Source: Nitrosospira sp. NpAV
GTDB lineage: Bacteria > Pseudomonadota > Gammaproteobacteria > Burkholderiales > Nitrosomonadaceae
Assembly (NCBI RefSeq): GCF_000832065.1
Contig: NZ_JXQM01000016.1
Span: forward strand, 1 to 64,000
Direction: 5' to 3'
DNA length: 64,000 bases
Below are positions 56,425-64,000 of this stretch, piece after piece. The translations under genes were made by a program, and so were the position numbers. Each line of letters begins with the position of its first letter. The first letter of the stretch is position 1. The notes under the pieces were generated by a model. That model made no database searches, was not told where the DNA came from, and saw nothing but the letters and a program-made list of their open reading frames with translations.

Positions 56425-56841
56425 ATGCGTCCATTTCTTCGCAAATTTGTACTGGTTCTGATCATGCTGGGGCTGCCCGTGCAAGGTGCGCTGGCTGCGA
56501 TCATGCCGCTCTGCGTGCAAGTAGCGCAAGCCAAAGGTACGTATACGGGACTTGAACCCCAAATTCATGCTGACATATCTATGCCATCAGCCCCTTCTGC
56601 CGCCTGTGGTCAACATCATTTGGCCAACCACGAACAAACGGTTAACAGCGAAGGCGTCGCCGGCGATATGATGGCCTATACCCTGCCGTGCGATGGTGTT
56701 GTTTGCCACATAAGCGGCAGCGGTTTGCCTCCTGCGGCATACGCTTTGAATCCCATCAGCGGATTTTCTTATGCCGCTTCTTTTACCTCCCGCTTTACCT
56801 CATTTATCCTTCAGCAACCGCAACGCCCTCCTCTCGCTTAA
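56425..56841 (+). CDS. Secreted Cys/His-containing protein
   Basis: 138 residues from MRPFLRKFVLVLIMLGLPVQGALA (56425); an upstream in-frame ATG at 56377 lacks a signal-like start. Mature part contains MPLCVQVAQAKG, AACGQHHLANHEQ and LPCDGVVCHISGSG, then SFILQQPQRPPLA. It resembles short periplasmic proteins found at the head of copper-efflux (cus-type) operons, but the pump genes are absent here. Metal binding is inferred from the Cys/His pattern. Confidence 0.6.
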   Translation: MRPFLRKFVLVLIMLGLPVQGALAAIMPLCVQVAQAKGTYTGLEPQIHADISMPSAPSAACGQHHLANHEQTVNSEGVAGDMMAYTLPCDGVVCHISGSGLPPAAYALNPISGFSYAASFTSRFTSFILQQPQRPPLA

Positions 56842-57260
56842 TTCTTCGACAGAAGAAATCCGCCAGCAGCACTGAGGCATACAGCTACCTGATTATTTTT
56901 GGATATTCCCTAAATTCCCTCTCCCTTTCCTGGAGGGGAATACGGTCGCCAAACCATAGTCTGTTAGCTGGCTTCACCTAAACAATATTTCGTATAAAGA
57001 TTTCGAGGGATGGGAGGATCCATTTCTTTCGTTTGCTTTGCAGCGGATGCCGCTTCCTGTACAGCCGACCATCTCGATGCCCGGATGGGTAACTGAGGGC
57101 ATGTTGAGCTGTCGGGCATGGAAAGTGGCTAGACACCTCCTGCTGCATCATTTATTGAAGCACAGACTTTATGAAACTGTTCAGCAGACTACTGTAAATC
57201 CCGAGGTTCTTTTCGAATTTTGCCTTACATGATCCACCCAGCCACCTAAGGAGAGACGCA
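56842..57260. other. Stretch without a supported gene
   Basis: 419 bp between two metal-type genes, a place where cusA/cusB genes would be expected. No frame resembles a known protein. It may be scar sequence from loss of an efflux operon. AAGGAGAG at the end serves the CusF-like gene. Confidence 0.5.
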
Positions 57261-57614
57261 ATGAGACTTACCGCAGCCCTCGCTTTAATCTTCGCTTTGT
57301 TTATATCCACCCTTGCCAACGCGCAGTCTGGCGGCATGAAAGACATGGATATGAAAGATAGTGGCAATAAGCATCAGACCCAGGAGTCCACAGCCATAAC
57401 CCACCAGACGACAGCAGTCGTTAAAGCCGTAGATGCAATTAATGGCAAAGTGACGCTTGCGCATGCACCGGTCGAAAGCCTGAACTGGCCAGCAATGACG
57501 ATGGGGTTTGCCGTCAAGGACAAGACGCTATTCGACAAGCTCGTGATTGGCAAAAAAGTCAAAGTCGAATTCATGCAGCAAGGATCTGACTACGTTGTGA
57601 CTGCCGTGAAATAG
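57261..57614 (+). CDS. CusF-like periplasmic copper-binding protein
   Basis: 117 residues with signal peptide LALIFALFISTLANAQ and a Met-rich linker (GGMKDMDMKDS). The OB-like domain has the CusF copper site: His68 (TLAHAPV), Trp76, Met79 and Met81 (LNWPAMTMGF). CusF passes Cu(I)/Ag(I) to CusB. No CusCBA genes follow, so it may act as a scavenger or serve a chromosomal pump. AAGGAGA precedes the ATG. Confidence 0.9.
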   Translation: MRLTAALALIFALFISTLANAQSGGMKDMDMKDSGNKHQTQESTAITHQTTAVVKAVDAINGKVTLAHAPVESLNWPAMTMGFAVKDKTLFDKLVIGKKVKVEFMQQGSDYVVTAVK

Positions 57615-57726
57615 CCCTTAATGACAGGGGGCGATGTCCGGTTTGCAGCACGACCCGTCGCACCCTGGAATCAAGTTTTAGCCCGTTAGAGATGTATTTT
57701 CATTCATTTAATAAAGAGGACTCGAT

Positions 57727-58080
57727 ATGAACACAAAAACTTTTTTTACAGTTTTAGCAACCCTCGGTCTGTTGGTTTCCTGCGCACAAATGAACCCTCA
57801 GCCGATGGATATGAGCCAAGCTGCTCAGGAGGCCAGAACCCCTCCTGATCATATAGCCTTAGCCAAACGCTACGAAGATGCCGCCAAAGAAATGCGGGAA
57901 AAGGTGCAGGAGCACAAAAAACAGCTCGAAGAATATGAGTACCACAGCAATCTCTATGCTAAACAAGCTCAGAATCTGCAAGCGCATTGCCGAGGCTTGA
58001 TACGCTATTACGAGCAAGCCGCAGAGGCAAATCTATCTATGGCTGACTCTCATCGAAAAATAGCAGCGGAAGCCAAGTAA
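57727..58080 (+). CDS. Helical lipoprotein, paralogue of the protein at 18460
   Basis: 117 residues. Lipobox LLVSC (Cys19). The mature protein is helical: HIALAKRYEDAAKEMREKVQEHKKQLEEYEYHSNLYAKQAQNLQAH, then GLIRYYEQAAEANLSMADSHRKIA. Residues line up along the whole length with the 140-residue exported protein at 18460-18882, which has a cleavable signal instead. Function unknown; co-location with CusF-like here suggests envelope stress or metals. AAAGAGGA precedes the ATG. Confidence 0.8.
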   Translation: MNTKTFFTVLATLGLLVSCAQMNPQPMDMSQAAQEARTPPDHIALAKRYEDAAKEMREKVQEHKKQLEEYEYHSNLYAKQAQNLQAHCRGLIRYYEQAAEANLSMADSHRKIAAEAK

Positions 58081-58467
58081 TTCAGACTTCAAAGTACTTC
58101 CACCGGGCTAAGGCATGGCTCGGCTAGGTTGGCTCGCGCTACTATAATAAAAAGGTGACCGGGTCTGGTGCTGGCAGGGGGAGCTTCTTATACCGTTGCA
58201 AGGCAGCGAACTGGATGATGGGAAATTTTATTTCAATATTTACAATGAATTCTATTTCAGTACGACAGGAGCCCGGAACGCCTTATACAGCGAGAACTAG
58301 AGTTATGCGGGAATTGCCTTGCCAGAGGCAAGACAGGCAGAAGATCAAGATGTTGTCGAAGTCCTTGACCCGCCTCTTGCATCGTACCCAACGGGCACGG
58401 CGCCCCAGATTTTCATTAAATGCAATATATATATGCAACGCGCAATGTCAGGCTCAGAAATCTCAGG
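58081..58467. other. Stretch with coding-like scrap
   Basis: 387 bp without a supported intact gene. One frame near 58190-58300 reads ELDDGKFYFNIYNEFYFSTTG and then meets a stop, after which another segment reads ALPEARQAEDQDVVEVLDPP. Both look protein-like and may be remnants of one lost gene, which I cannot name. The 126-residue open frame across it (58155-58535) is probably spurious. Confidence 0.4.
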
Positions 58468-59427
58468 CTAAATCACTATCCGCTCAGCCTCATCAAGCGA
58501 TACTTGATCATTTCTCCGATCATAAAGACCAGTAGTGCGCGCACTTTCGTGAGCTGCCATTTGTTGTGCTATTTCAAGTTTGCCGCCGTTGCGTAAGTAC
58601 TCAGTAATGCCTGTAGCACGGAAGGAGTGATTACCGATCTTGGTAAAGATAGTAGCTTCAGCTGACCGTCTGCGGATCATGCGATATGCATCGGCTTGGC
58701 TCATTGGGCGGTCTGAAAGCTGTCCGGAGCGACGGGGCGCCGTGCGAAACAGAATGCTCTAGGCTTCCGTTAACTTAGCGCCGTTGATATAAGCGTGCAA
58801 GTATTCATCAAGATTGTGATGGCAAGGCATCTCATGCCGCTTTCCGCCTTTTTCGTATAACCGTATCCAAGTGCGACGACCCTGCACATAAACATCCTCA
58901 ATTTTGATCTGAAGGGCCGCACCAACGCGGGCAAAAGTATAGACCATCAAACCAATCAAGGCGCGATCGCGTAAACCGACGAGAGTGCTCGTATCAATAG
59001 AGTCGAGCAAGGCACGCGCTTCATCCGCAGCCAGAACAGGCGTTTTTCCTTTTCTGACTGAATGCTTGGGACCGCGCACCGAACTCGCTGGATTGGTAGC
59101 GAGGACTTGGCCTACCACAAGCCAATCGAACAACATACGGATCGCGGCCAAATGTTGCTTCACCGAAGGGGCGGATAATCGCTGCCACAGAATCTCGATA
59201 TAGGCCGCTACGTGCACAGGCTCGATATCGCTTAGCTCCGTCAGCGCGTTAGCTTCGCACCAGATCGCAAATTCCCCTACAGCCCAGGCGTACGCCTTAC
59301 GGGTGTTAGGATTACGAATATTGGCAGTAAAGAACTCGATGAAGCGTTTGCTGGCATCTGCAGTCGGCGCGAACAACGTCGGCAACGATACCGAGCTTTG
59401 AAGCGAAGAGAGCAGGATATGGGACAT
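58468..59427 (-). pseudogene. Tyrosine recombinase split by one in-frame amber codon
   Basis: Starts MSHILLSSLQ at 59427, sharing one base with the parE stop (TAATG). N-domain about 25-110 and catalytic domain with FARVGAALQIKI (Arg), YEKGGKRHEMP (Lys), HSFRATGITEYL (His-x-x-Arg) and HESARTTGLYDRR (His, Tyr). A single TAG at 58761-58759 interrupts after AKLTEA; the frame continues without shift (SILFRTAPRRSGQLSDRPMSQADAYR) to the normal end at 58468. Without that codon the product would be 319 residues with all catalytic residues. Either a recent nonsense mutation or a site of readthrough. Confidence 0.88.
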
Positions 59428-59702
59428 TATCGATCCTCCCGGGAATGCCAAAGCCGAAGGATATAAATCAGGTTTTCAGTAACTTCATAACGCAATTCGT
59501 AATCACCCACAATTACACGTCGCACATCCCGCGGTGCAAACTCTTCAAGGGACACTCCAAGCTTAGGATAGGATAGAAGCTGCTCTGCGCCCGCCACCAG
59601 TTGCTTGATCACCTTTGCTGCTGCGGGGGGACTTATTGGAGCAAGAAAAGCATGAATGCGAACAAGGTCGCGTTCAGCACTAACCGTCCATTTAAGGGCC
59701 AT
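59427..59702 (-). CDS. parE: ParE/RelE-family toxin
   Basis: 91 residues. KWTVSAERDLVRIHAFLAPISPPAAAKVIKQLVAGAEQLLSYPKLGVSLEEF, then DVRRVIVGDYELRYEVTENLIYILRLWHSRED, a standard ParE/RelE fold with the conserved Arg/Tyr strands. It follows the antitoxin gene with a 3-bp gap and overlaps the recombinase start. ParE poisons gyrase; RelE cuts mRNA. The sequence is closer to ParE. Confidence 0.88.
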   Translation of the reverse strand: MALKWTVSAERDLVRIHAFLAPISPPAAAKVIKQLVAGAEQLLSYPKLGVSLEEFAPRDVRRVIVGDYELRYEVTENLIYILRLWHSREDR

Positions 59703-59705
59703 GGA

Positions 59706-59948
59706 TTAGGCCGGTTCGTCGAGACTTGTAGCCCAAGCATCAATTGAAGCGTGATCAACGATGCGACCACCATCCACATCTGCCAAACCTTCCAATGTAA
59801 GCTGATGACGTTTTGCTTCAAGTGCGACCCAGGACGTCAAGGCTTGTTTTACAATCCACCCCTTGGGACGATCGAGACGTGTGGCAAGTTGGTCGATCTG
59901 TTCTGCCAGCTCATTTGGAATGTGAGCAGTAACGACGCGTGTATTCAT
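59706..59948 (-). CDS. parD: Ribbon-helix-helix antitoxin (ParD/CopG type)
   Basis: 80 residues from MNTRVVTAHIPNELAEQIDQL (59948); an upstream ATG adds ten residues that are not conserved. The RHH domain (TAHIPNELAEQIDQLATRLDRPKGWIVKQALTSWVALE) binds the operon's operator, and the tail should neutralise the toxin. Operon order antitoxin-toxin-recombinase. AAAAGGAT lies before the ATG. Confidence 0.88.
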   Translation of the reverse strand: MNTRVVTAHIPNELAEQIDQLATRLDRPKGWIVKQALTSWVALEAKRHQLTLEGLADVDGGRIVDHASIDAWATSLDEPA

Positions 59949-60139
59949 ATCCAATCCTTTTGAACTATTATTAATCATATAAAATCAATAATAATCAGAT
60001 CTATTTGTATTGTCTAGTCTCTGTTGGGAAAAACGCAGTTTAAATCCTACTATGTTTTGTGAATGATAACGTCCTTTATCATTCACTAATTTAAATCGTT
60101 GATTGTGGGAGCGCACTCGCGCTGGAATGAAGGCGGCAC

Positions 60140-60299
60140 AGTCGTGCGGCATAAAGTTCGGGCGCAAGCCGAAACTGACCGGCCAGCAGATTGTCCATGC
60201 CCGTAAGCTGATGAACAGGGTGAGCCGGTGCCAGACGAGGCCAGGCTGTTAAGCGTTGACCACGCGACCGTTTATCGCGCGTTGCAACGGGTGGCTTAG
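60140..60299 (+). pseudogene. 3' remnant of a Tn3-family resolvase gene
   Basis: Reads KFGRKPKLTGQQIVHARKLMNR, then with a one-base shift GEPVPDEARLLSVDHATVYRALQRVA and stop: the C-terminal HTH of a serine resolvase/invertase (usual GRKPKLT...DHATVYRAL). The catalytic N-domain is missing. It indicates a past Tn3-type insertion. Confidence 0.88.
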
Positions 60300-60311
60300 G
60301 CCGCTACACGC

Positions 60312-60371
60312 ATTCACGATCACGGTAAGACCAGGCCGGAAGATAGCCCGACGTTTAAGATGGCGTATTGA
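60312..60371 (+). pseudogene. Copy of the last codons of the XerC/D-like gene
   Basis: HDHGKTRPEDSPTFKMAY and stop, matching the end of the recombinase at 55299-56300 (DHRKTRPEDSPTFKVSY). The DNA shows AAGACC, GGCC, GATAGCCCGACGTTTAAG in common. It is fused directly to the resolvase remnant. Confidence 0.9.
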
Positions 60372-60413
60372 GACGGCTACTTGTCGTCTCTGCGCATGGT
60401 CTCGACCGAATCT

Positions 60414-60647
60414 TCAATGCTTCTTGTCCTTGGGTGGATTCGGATCGTTGCCGTAGCTATCGCTGTCGCGAATCTTGTTGTTGCGACCGTGGATAACCAC
60501 TTCGACATGCTCTCGTTTCGCTTGCTCGCGAGCCCGCTCAATAGCTTGCTTCTGCGTGTCGGCTGTCACTCCAACGCGCCGAGCCCCCTCTTTTTTTGTT
60601 GCCCACCCATCTTTATGCGGCACGACATGAATGTCTTTCTTCATCAT
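60414..60647 (-). CDS. DUF2188 family protein
   Basis: 77 residues. DIHVVPHKDGWATKKEGARRVGVTADTQKQAIERAREQAKREHVEVVIHGRNNKIRDSDSYGNDP is the complete DUF2188 pattern (HVVPxxxGWxVkxeG...at..qaeAi..Ar..a......ev.iH...G.I...dsyG.DP). It is a small basic protein of unknown role common on mobile elements. Confidence 0.88.
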   Translation of the reverse strand: MMKKDIHVVPHKDGWATKKEGARRVGVTADTQKQAIERAREQAKREHVEVVIHGRNNKIRDSDSYGNDPNPPKDKKH

Positions 60648-60688
60648 TGTTAGTCCTTTTCATTGTTGAGAAACATAGAAGCCTGACT

Positions 60689-60973
60689 CTAGCGCAACGG
60701 GCACTGATTCAGCGACAGCAGGTTGTTATTCCATTGCTCATCCGCGTAAGTGCGCAGATATGGTGCACCATTCGTGGGGCGAACCACGCCAACATCGGAG
60801 CGCTTCCCGTTGTGCGGATCGCGCACAAAGAAGGTGTTTGTCTTCGCCTCGATGCTGGCAATGACCTGTTCTCGTGCCCATGTCCACGACGGCGGATTGC
60901 CCAGATGCGTGATGTGTTCGTGCGGACTCTGCGGATGTGGTTTGGTGATGCAGGTAACTTGAACGTCGGCCAT
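60689..60973 (-). CDS. DUF3892 family protein
   Basis: 94 residues. VTCITKPHPQSPHEHITHLGNPPSWTWAREQVIASIEAKTNTFFVRDPHNGKRSDVGVVRPTNGAPYLRTYADEQWNNNLLSLNQC matches DUF3892 (I..I..Ghi.hlG......wt..eaI..I..g...fyv......vg......YlrT.aDg...dnLL.Lp.C). Role unknown; often near defence genes and DUF2188 genes, as here. Confidence 0.88.
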   Translation of the reverse strand: MADVQVTCITKPHPQSPHEHITHLGNPPSWTWAREQVIASIEAKTNTFFVRDPHNGKRSDVGVVRPTNGAPYLRTYADEQWNNNLLSLNQCPLR

Positions 60974-61045
60974 TTTTCTGTCCTTTTAGCTTGATTTTAC
61001 CATTAATGTAATTTAAGATAAGACGCATTCGTCAACATACCGGTT

Positions 61046-61105
61046 CAACAAAAGTGCCTAAAAGCCTGATGACTAATTCGTCATTTATAACTATACGGAA
61101 TCGTC
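61046..61105 (+). promoter_or_regulatory. Probable operator of the Xre gene
   Basis: AATTCGTCATT and GGAATCGTCATG are repeated about 27 bp apart just before the Xre start. Such short direct repeats are typical binding sites of an Xre autoregulator. The DUF3892 gene is divergent and may share it. Confidence 0.5.
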
Positions 61106-61465
61106 ATGATAAAGTCAAGCCCTCCGTCCACTATTTTTCCGGACCGCCTTCGTTGCGCGCGGGAATATCGTGGCCTCACCCAAGGCGAACTTGCGGAGCG
61201 TTCAGGGTTGCAGCCTTCCGCGATTTCACATTTCGAGACCGGCGCGCGTAAGCCATCCTTCGATAATCTTCGCTTGCTTGCCGATACACTCGACGTGACC
61301 ACTGATTACCTTCTTGGAAGGGTTACAGAGTTCAAGGAGCTGGCTGGGGCCGATGAGCTGCATCGCCACTACAACATGTTGCAGGAAACCGATCGTAAAT
61401 TTGCCGACGAGCTGATAACTCTACTCGCCAGCAAAGGTGCTGCGCCTGGTGCCAGTAAGAAATGA
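61106..61465 (+). CDS. Xre-family regulator coupled to an ImmA/IrrE peptidase
   Basis: 119 residues. HTH: FPDRLRCAREYRGLTQGELAERSGLQPSAISHFETGARKPSFDNLRLLADTLDVTTDYLLGR. The C-terminal helix pair (LHRHYNMLQETDRKFADELITLLAS) is typical of repressors controlled by ImmA/IrrE peptidases. Its stop overlaps the next start as ATGA. Confidence 0.9.
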   Translation: MIKSSPPSTIFPDRLRCAREYRGLTQGELAERSGLQPSAISHFETGARKPSFDNLRLLADTLDVTTDYLLGRVTEFKELAGADELHRHYNMLQETDRKFADELITLLASKGAAPGASKK

Positions 61466-62337
61466 CCCGTGCCGATCCCTGCGCCTTCGCGGCGCTGGCG
61501 GCTGAGCAGCTCATCAATGGTTTTGGAATTGCTGCGCTGCCGGTTGATCCGTTCGCCATTGCGCGGGGTCGCGGGATAGAAGTGGTGCCCAAACCGTCCC
61601 GTGACGCCGGTGTGTCCGGCATGCTGATCCGTGTCGGCAACGAATTCGCCATCGCCTACGCAACGCACATAGACAACAAGCCGTTTCAACGTTTCAGCAT
61701 CAGCCATGAGCTTGGGCACTATTTTTTACCTGGCCATATTGACGCCGTCATCGGCACGAACGGCATTCATGAGTCGCGAGCGGGGTTTACGTCGAACGAC
61801 CGCTACGAAATGGAGGCTGATCGCTTTGCTGCAGGCTTCCTTATGCCGCGCCACCTGTTTTTTCCTGCACTTGAGCGAGCTGGGCGGGGACTTGCGGCGG
61901 TCGAGAGCTTGGCCGCACTGTGCAAGACTTCTCTGCACGCTACCGCCATTCGCTACACCCAATGCACACGCGATCCGGTGGCCATCGTCGTTAGCGTTGG
62001 TAGCAGAATTGACCACTGTTTCATGTCCGAGGCTCTTAAGAGCGTCGACGGCATTGACTGGATTCGCAAGCGCGAGGCTGTGCCGCGCAATACGCCGACA
62101 TTCGCATTCAATCAGGACGTCGAGAATGTGCGGCGTGCCGTTCGTGTCGATGAAACCTCCACTTTGCAGGACTGGTTCGGTGGTAGTCGCAGCGTCGAGA
62201 TCTGCGAGGACGTGATAGGCCTGGGGAGCTATGGCAAGACGCTCACGGTACTTTATGACATAGCGTTACCCGATGACGACGAGGAGGAAGATGAAGGGTT
62301 CTTGATAGAGTCGTGGACGCCCCGTTTCCGACGCTAG
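61462..62337 (+). CDS. ImmA/IrrE-type metallopeptidase
   Basis: 291 residues. Zinc motif HELGH (82-86) in ISHELGHYFLPGH, with the third ligand region NDRYEMEADRFAAGFLMP. The C-terminal part (about 165-291) has no known domain and ends in an acidic stretch (DDDEEEDEG). ImmA of ICEBs1 and IrrE relatives cut Xre-type repressors on a stress signal. Together with the coupled Xre gene this is a switch for the element or a toxin-antitoxin-like pair. Confidence 0.9.
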   Translation: MTRADPCAFAALAAEQLINGFGIAALPVDPFAIARGRGIEVVPKPSRDAGVSGMLIRVGNEFAIAYATHIDNKPFQRFSISHELGHYFLPGHIDAVIGTNGIHESRAGFTSNDRYEMEADRFAAGFLMPRHLFFPALERAGRGLAAVESLAALCKTSLHATAIRYTQCTRDPVAIVVSVGSRIDHCFMSEALKSVDGIDWIRKREAVPRNTPTFAFNQDVENVRRAVRVDETSTLQDWFGGSRSVEICEDVIGLGSYGKTLTVLYDIALPDDDEEEDEGFLIESWTPRFRR

Positions 62338-62414
62338 TATTTAGACGATTGCCGCAAGATCAGGGCCGGAGGACAACCTGACCATCTAGGTGGCGTACGG
62401 AATAGTGCTTTGGG

Positions 62415-63329
62415 TTATAGAAGTTTCAATTGTCTTAATCCCGGCTTGTGCTCAATAACGCGAATAATATTGCGTTCTTTTTTTAGTTGGCCTTTTCCGG
62501 TGCGTAGCTGCCGTTCGTGGACTAGGCAATGAAGGTAATCATTCCTGGAGAATGAAACTTCGCCCTTTGCAATCCGATTGAGAAAATCAACGTCATCAAG
62601 CACTGCATAGAAAGGCTCACCCCCATCTGTCATGCGCCATTTATTGCCTTCCTTGAAACTCAGTGAGTCAATTTGTAGGAACATCTCTCTTTCGGCATCC
62701 TCCAACGTTTCTTCTTCAATGTCTGGTACATCGAAGTAGCGAGCCTCCTCTTTTTTGATTGTGAGTTTTTCTTCTGATCCACGACGGGTAGATATTTGGT
62801 CAATGCCATCAGTTGATAGGACAGCAACCAAGTTGCGGGCTTGCTCTCTCACTTGTAGATTCTCCGCCAGGGCAACAGCTTGTGTGTCGGTGACGAAGTG
62901 GGTATCTCCAATATGAATGTATGTGTCGCCCCCTTTGGCTTCAACCTTGTCAGGCTTTCTGCCACGCAGCCATTTTATTAGTGCGAAAAAGCCGCCCCCA
63001 ACAGCGGCTGTTCCTGTTCCAACCTTAAAAATAATATCAGCTAGGTCTTTTGCTGCCGCAATGCCGTCCTTATGGCCAGCGAGTGAATCAATGAGGAGTA
63101 ATGCTTGCGCGCCGAAGGACTGCACCAAGGTCATATTGACCTCGAAAGATCCCTTCTTTGTCGCTTGCAGCTTGACAGCAATCCGCGCCTGCTCACCGTT
63201 AATTTCTGCGTTTGCGGCCTGAATTAGCTCGCCAAGAGCCATAAGTGATGGAGCCAAATCCTTAACGTCTATCTCGCCATTTTCAACAGATGATCCCTCG
63301 AAAATGAGGCTGAAATTGGCATCGCTCAT
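62415..63329 (-). CDS. Unrecognised 304-residue protein coupled to an MmeI-like gene
   Basis: Starts ATG in an ATGA overlap with the restriction-methylation gene upstream. Sequence parts: an N-terminal domain (NFSLIFEGSSVENGEIDVKDLAPSLMALGELIQAANAEING...ARIAVKLQATKKGSFEVNMTL), one Gly-rich hydrophobic segment (about 108-125, VGTGTAAVGGGFFALIKWL) and a basic/acidic C-terminal domain (about 150-304). No nuclease, ATPase or helicase motif is visible. The coupling suggests an accessory subunit of a defence system, perhaps membrane-associated. I do not know a named family for it. Confidence 0.8.
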   Translation of the reverse strand: MSDANFSLIFEGSSVENGEIDVKDLAPSLMALGELIQAANAEINGEQARIAVKLQATKKGSFEVNMTLVQSFGAQALLLIDSLAGHKDGIAAAKDLADIIFKVGTGTAAVGGGFFALIKWLRGRKPDKVEAKGGDTYIHIGDTHFVTDTQAVALAENLQVREQARNLVAVLSTDGIDQISTRRGSEEKLTIKKEEARYFDVPDIEEETLEDAEREMFLQIDSLSFKEGNKWRMTDGGEPFYAVLDDVDFLNRIAKGEVSFSRNDYLHCLVHERQLRTGKGQLKKERNIIRVIEHKPGLRQLKLL

Positions 63330-64000
63330 GCTGCTGTCCTCCGTTTCGTTGTGCTGCGGCGTTTTCGAACTTCCTTCGATTCAACCGGAAACATCGAGGT
63401 GAGCTGCTGATAGAGTTCAAACAGGAATGCCACCCGGTCACTATCGCCTAGAAATTTCTTTTTGGAGTAAGACGCGTCCACGACGGCGTCGAGTTTACGG
63501 TGTGCCTTGACCAGGTCTGGAGGCATAGTGCGCGGGTCATAGAGGTCAGCCAGCGACGCGTCGGGGTGTTGGGCGCGGGTATCCAGCACTGCTTGCGCGG
63601 CAGCTTCGATGTCTTCGCACTGCTTGGAAGTTGGGGCTTGCGGCCAAGGGAAGTTATTGTAGACGATTGAGATGGAATATTGATAATCGCTTTTCATGCG
63701 CCCAGTAACATAGCGCATCCAAGCCATATGCATAGCGGATTGCATTATTCCGAAGTGATACAATGTGGCTTCTGGGAAAATACGGAGTTTATTGCTACAT
63801 AAAGTCTCTGGGGTCATGAACCCCAAAGGGATATAAATTCTGCGTTCGGAAGATACTTCTGGAATGACCAAAAAATTCGAATTGGGCATGTTTTCGACGT
63901 GAAAACGCGTTGGTGTATCAGCAAGTTTACGCGTCGGAATGCTTTTGCTCGCGAGACGCGACTTTCGTACTTCCTCAACCCTTTTCATTGCCTCAGGCAT
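63326..64000 (-). CDS. MmeI-like restriction-methyltransferase, C-terminal part (runs off window)
   Basis: 224 residues to the window edge, with the reading frame still open. VEEVRKSRLASKSIPTRKLADTPTRFHVENMPNSNFLVIPEVSSERRIYIPLGFM and LYHFGIMQSAMHMAWMRYVTGRMKSDYQYSISIVYNNFPWPQ are the target-recognition and C-terminal segments of MmeI-type (type IIL) single-chain restriction-modification enzymes. The nuclease and N6-adenine methyltransferase domains should lie beyond 64000. Such enzymes cut and methylate one strand. Lys/Arg-rich last residues. Confidence 0.87.
   Translation of the reverse strand: MPEAMKRVEEVRKSRLASKSIPTRKLADTPTRFHVENMPNSNFLVIPEVSSERRIYIPLGFMTPETLCSNKLRIFPEATLYHFGIMQSAMHMAWMRYVTGRMKSDYQYSISIVYNNFPWPQAPTSKQCEDIEAAAQAVLDTRAQHPDASLADLYDPRTMPPDLVKAHRKLDAVVDASYSKKKFLGDSDRVAFLFELYQQLTSMFPVESKEVRKRRSTTKRRTAA

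Noticed and set aside
58155-58535. 126-residue plus-strand frame
   Set aside because: Overlaps the end of the recombinase on the other strand and lacks any protein-like pattern; another frame there looks more coding-like but is broken.

Overview
This looks like part of a conjugative plasmid, or an integrative element with plasmid-type replication genes, from a betaproteobacterium. The evidence is a Ti/RP4-type trb mating-pair operon, a ParA partition locus beside a Replicase/PriCT-type RepA, KfrA, ArdC and a large ParB-like protein, plus a PEP-CTERM protein and many czc/cus-type metal genes. A Nitrosomonadales-like host (Nitrosospira/Nitrosomonas) is my inference from the style of the proteins. 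No rRNA, tRNA or CRISPR array was seen.

Layout. 1-8.9 kb (- strand): trbBCDEJKLFGHI in Ti order, with most junctions overlapping, entering the window inside trbI. 9.0-13.2 kb: an Xre regulator, an AT-rich duplicated region, parA with a small partner, a partition-associated gene, repA and a primase-like fragment. 13.3-21.9 kb (+ strand): ardC, kfrA, radC-like, an N6-methyltransferase-like gene, a small plasmid gene and parB-like. Three of these (ardC, radC-like, the small plasmid gene) are each preceded by a copy of one 420-630 bp leader packed with hairpins. I regard this as the most interesting signal in the window: it is what a family of single-strand (Frpo-like) promoters in a conjugation leading region would look like. 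21.9-24.4 kb: plasmid umuDC and a divergent SRAP/YedK gene.

24.4-54.2 kb is a metal-resistance and cell-envelope island. It holds two CDF-type transporters with a divergent MerR regulator, a czcI-like/czcC/czcB/czcA operon, a P1B-4 ATPase with SPC and HEGST motifs, and an orphan adaptor. It continues with an outer-membrane channel-like protein, an Asp-box protein, a PEP-CTERM protein, a secreted beta-carbonic anhydrase, several His/Gly-rich secreted proteins, a degenerate GGDEF protein, an IS5-family element, a HupE/UreJ-type protein and a His-tailed EamA transporter. Four paralogues of one small secreted His-containing protein (CzcI-like) are scattered through it, and several genes have truncated duplicates.

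54.2-60.4 kb is a recombination zone. It contains an intact tyrosine recombinase behind a palindrome with core-site geometry, a CusF-like copper protein, a parDE toxin-antitoxin pair joined to a second recombinase broken by one in-frame amber codon, and fragments of recombinases and a resolvase. 60.4-64.0 kb holds small DUF genes, an Xre/ImmA-IrrE pair, and an MmeI-like restriction-methylation gene coupled to an unrecognised 304-residue protein, which suggests a defence island cut by the window edge.

Together: trb supplies the mating channel; par/rep/kfr maintain the element; ardC, radC-like, the methyltransferase-like gene, umuDC and SRAP plausibly protect incoming single-stranded DNA; the metal island is the accessory cargo.
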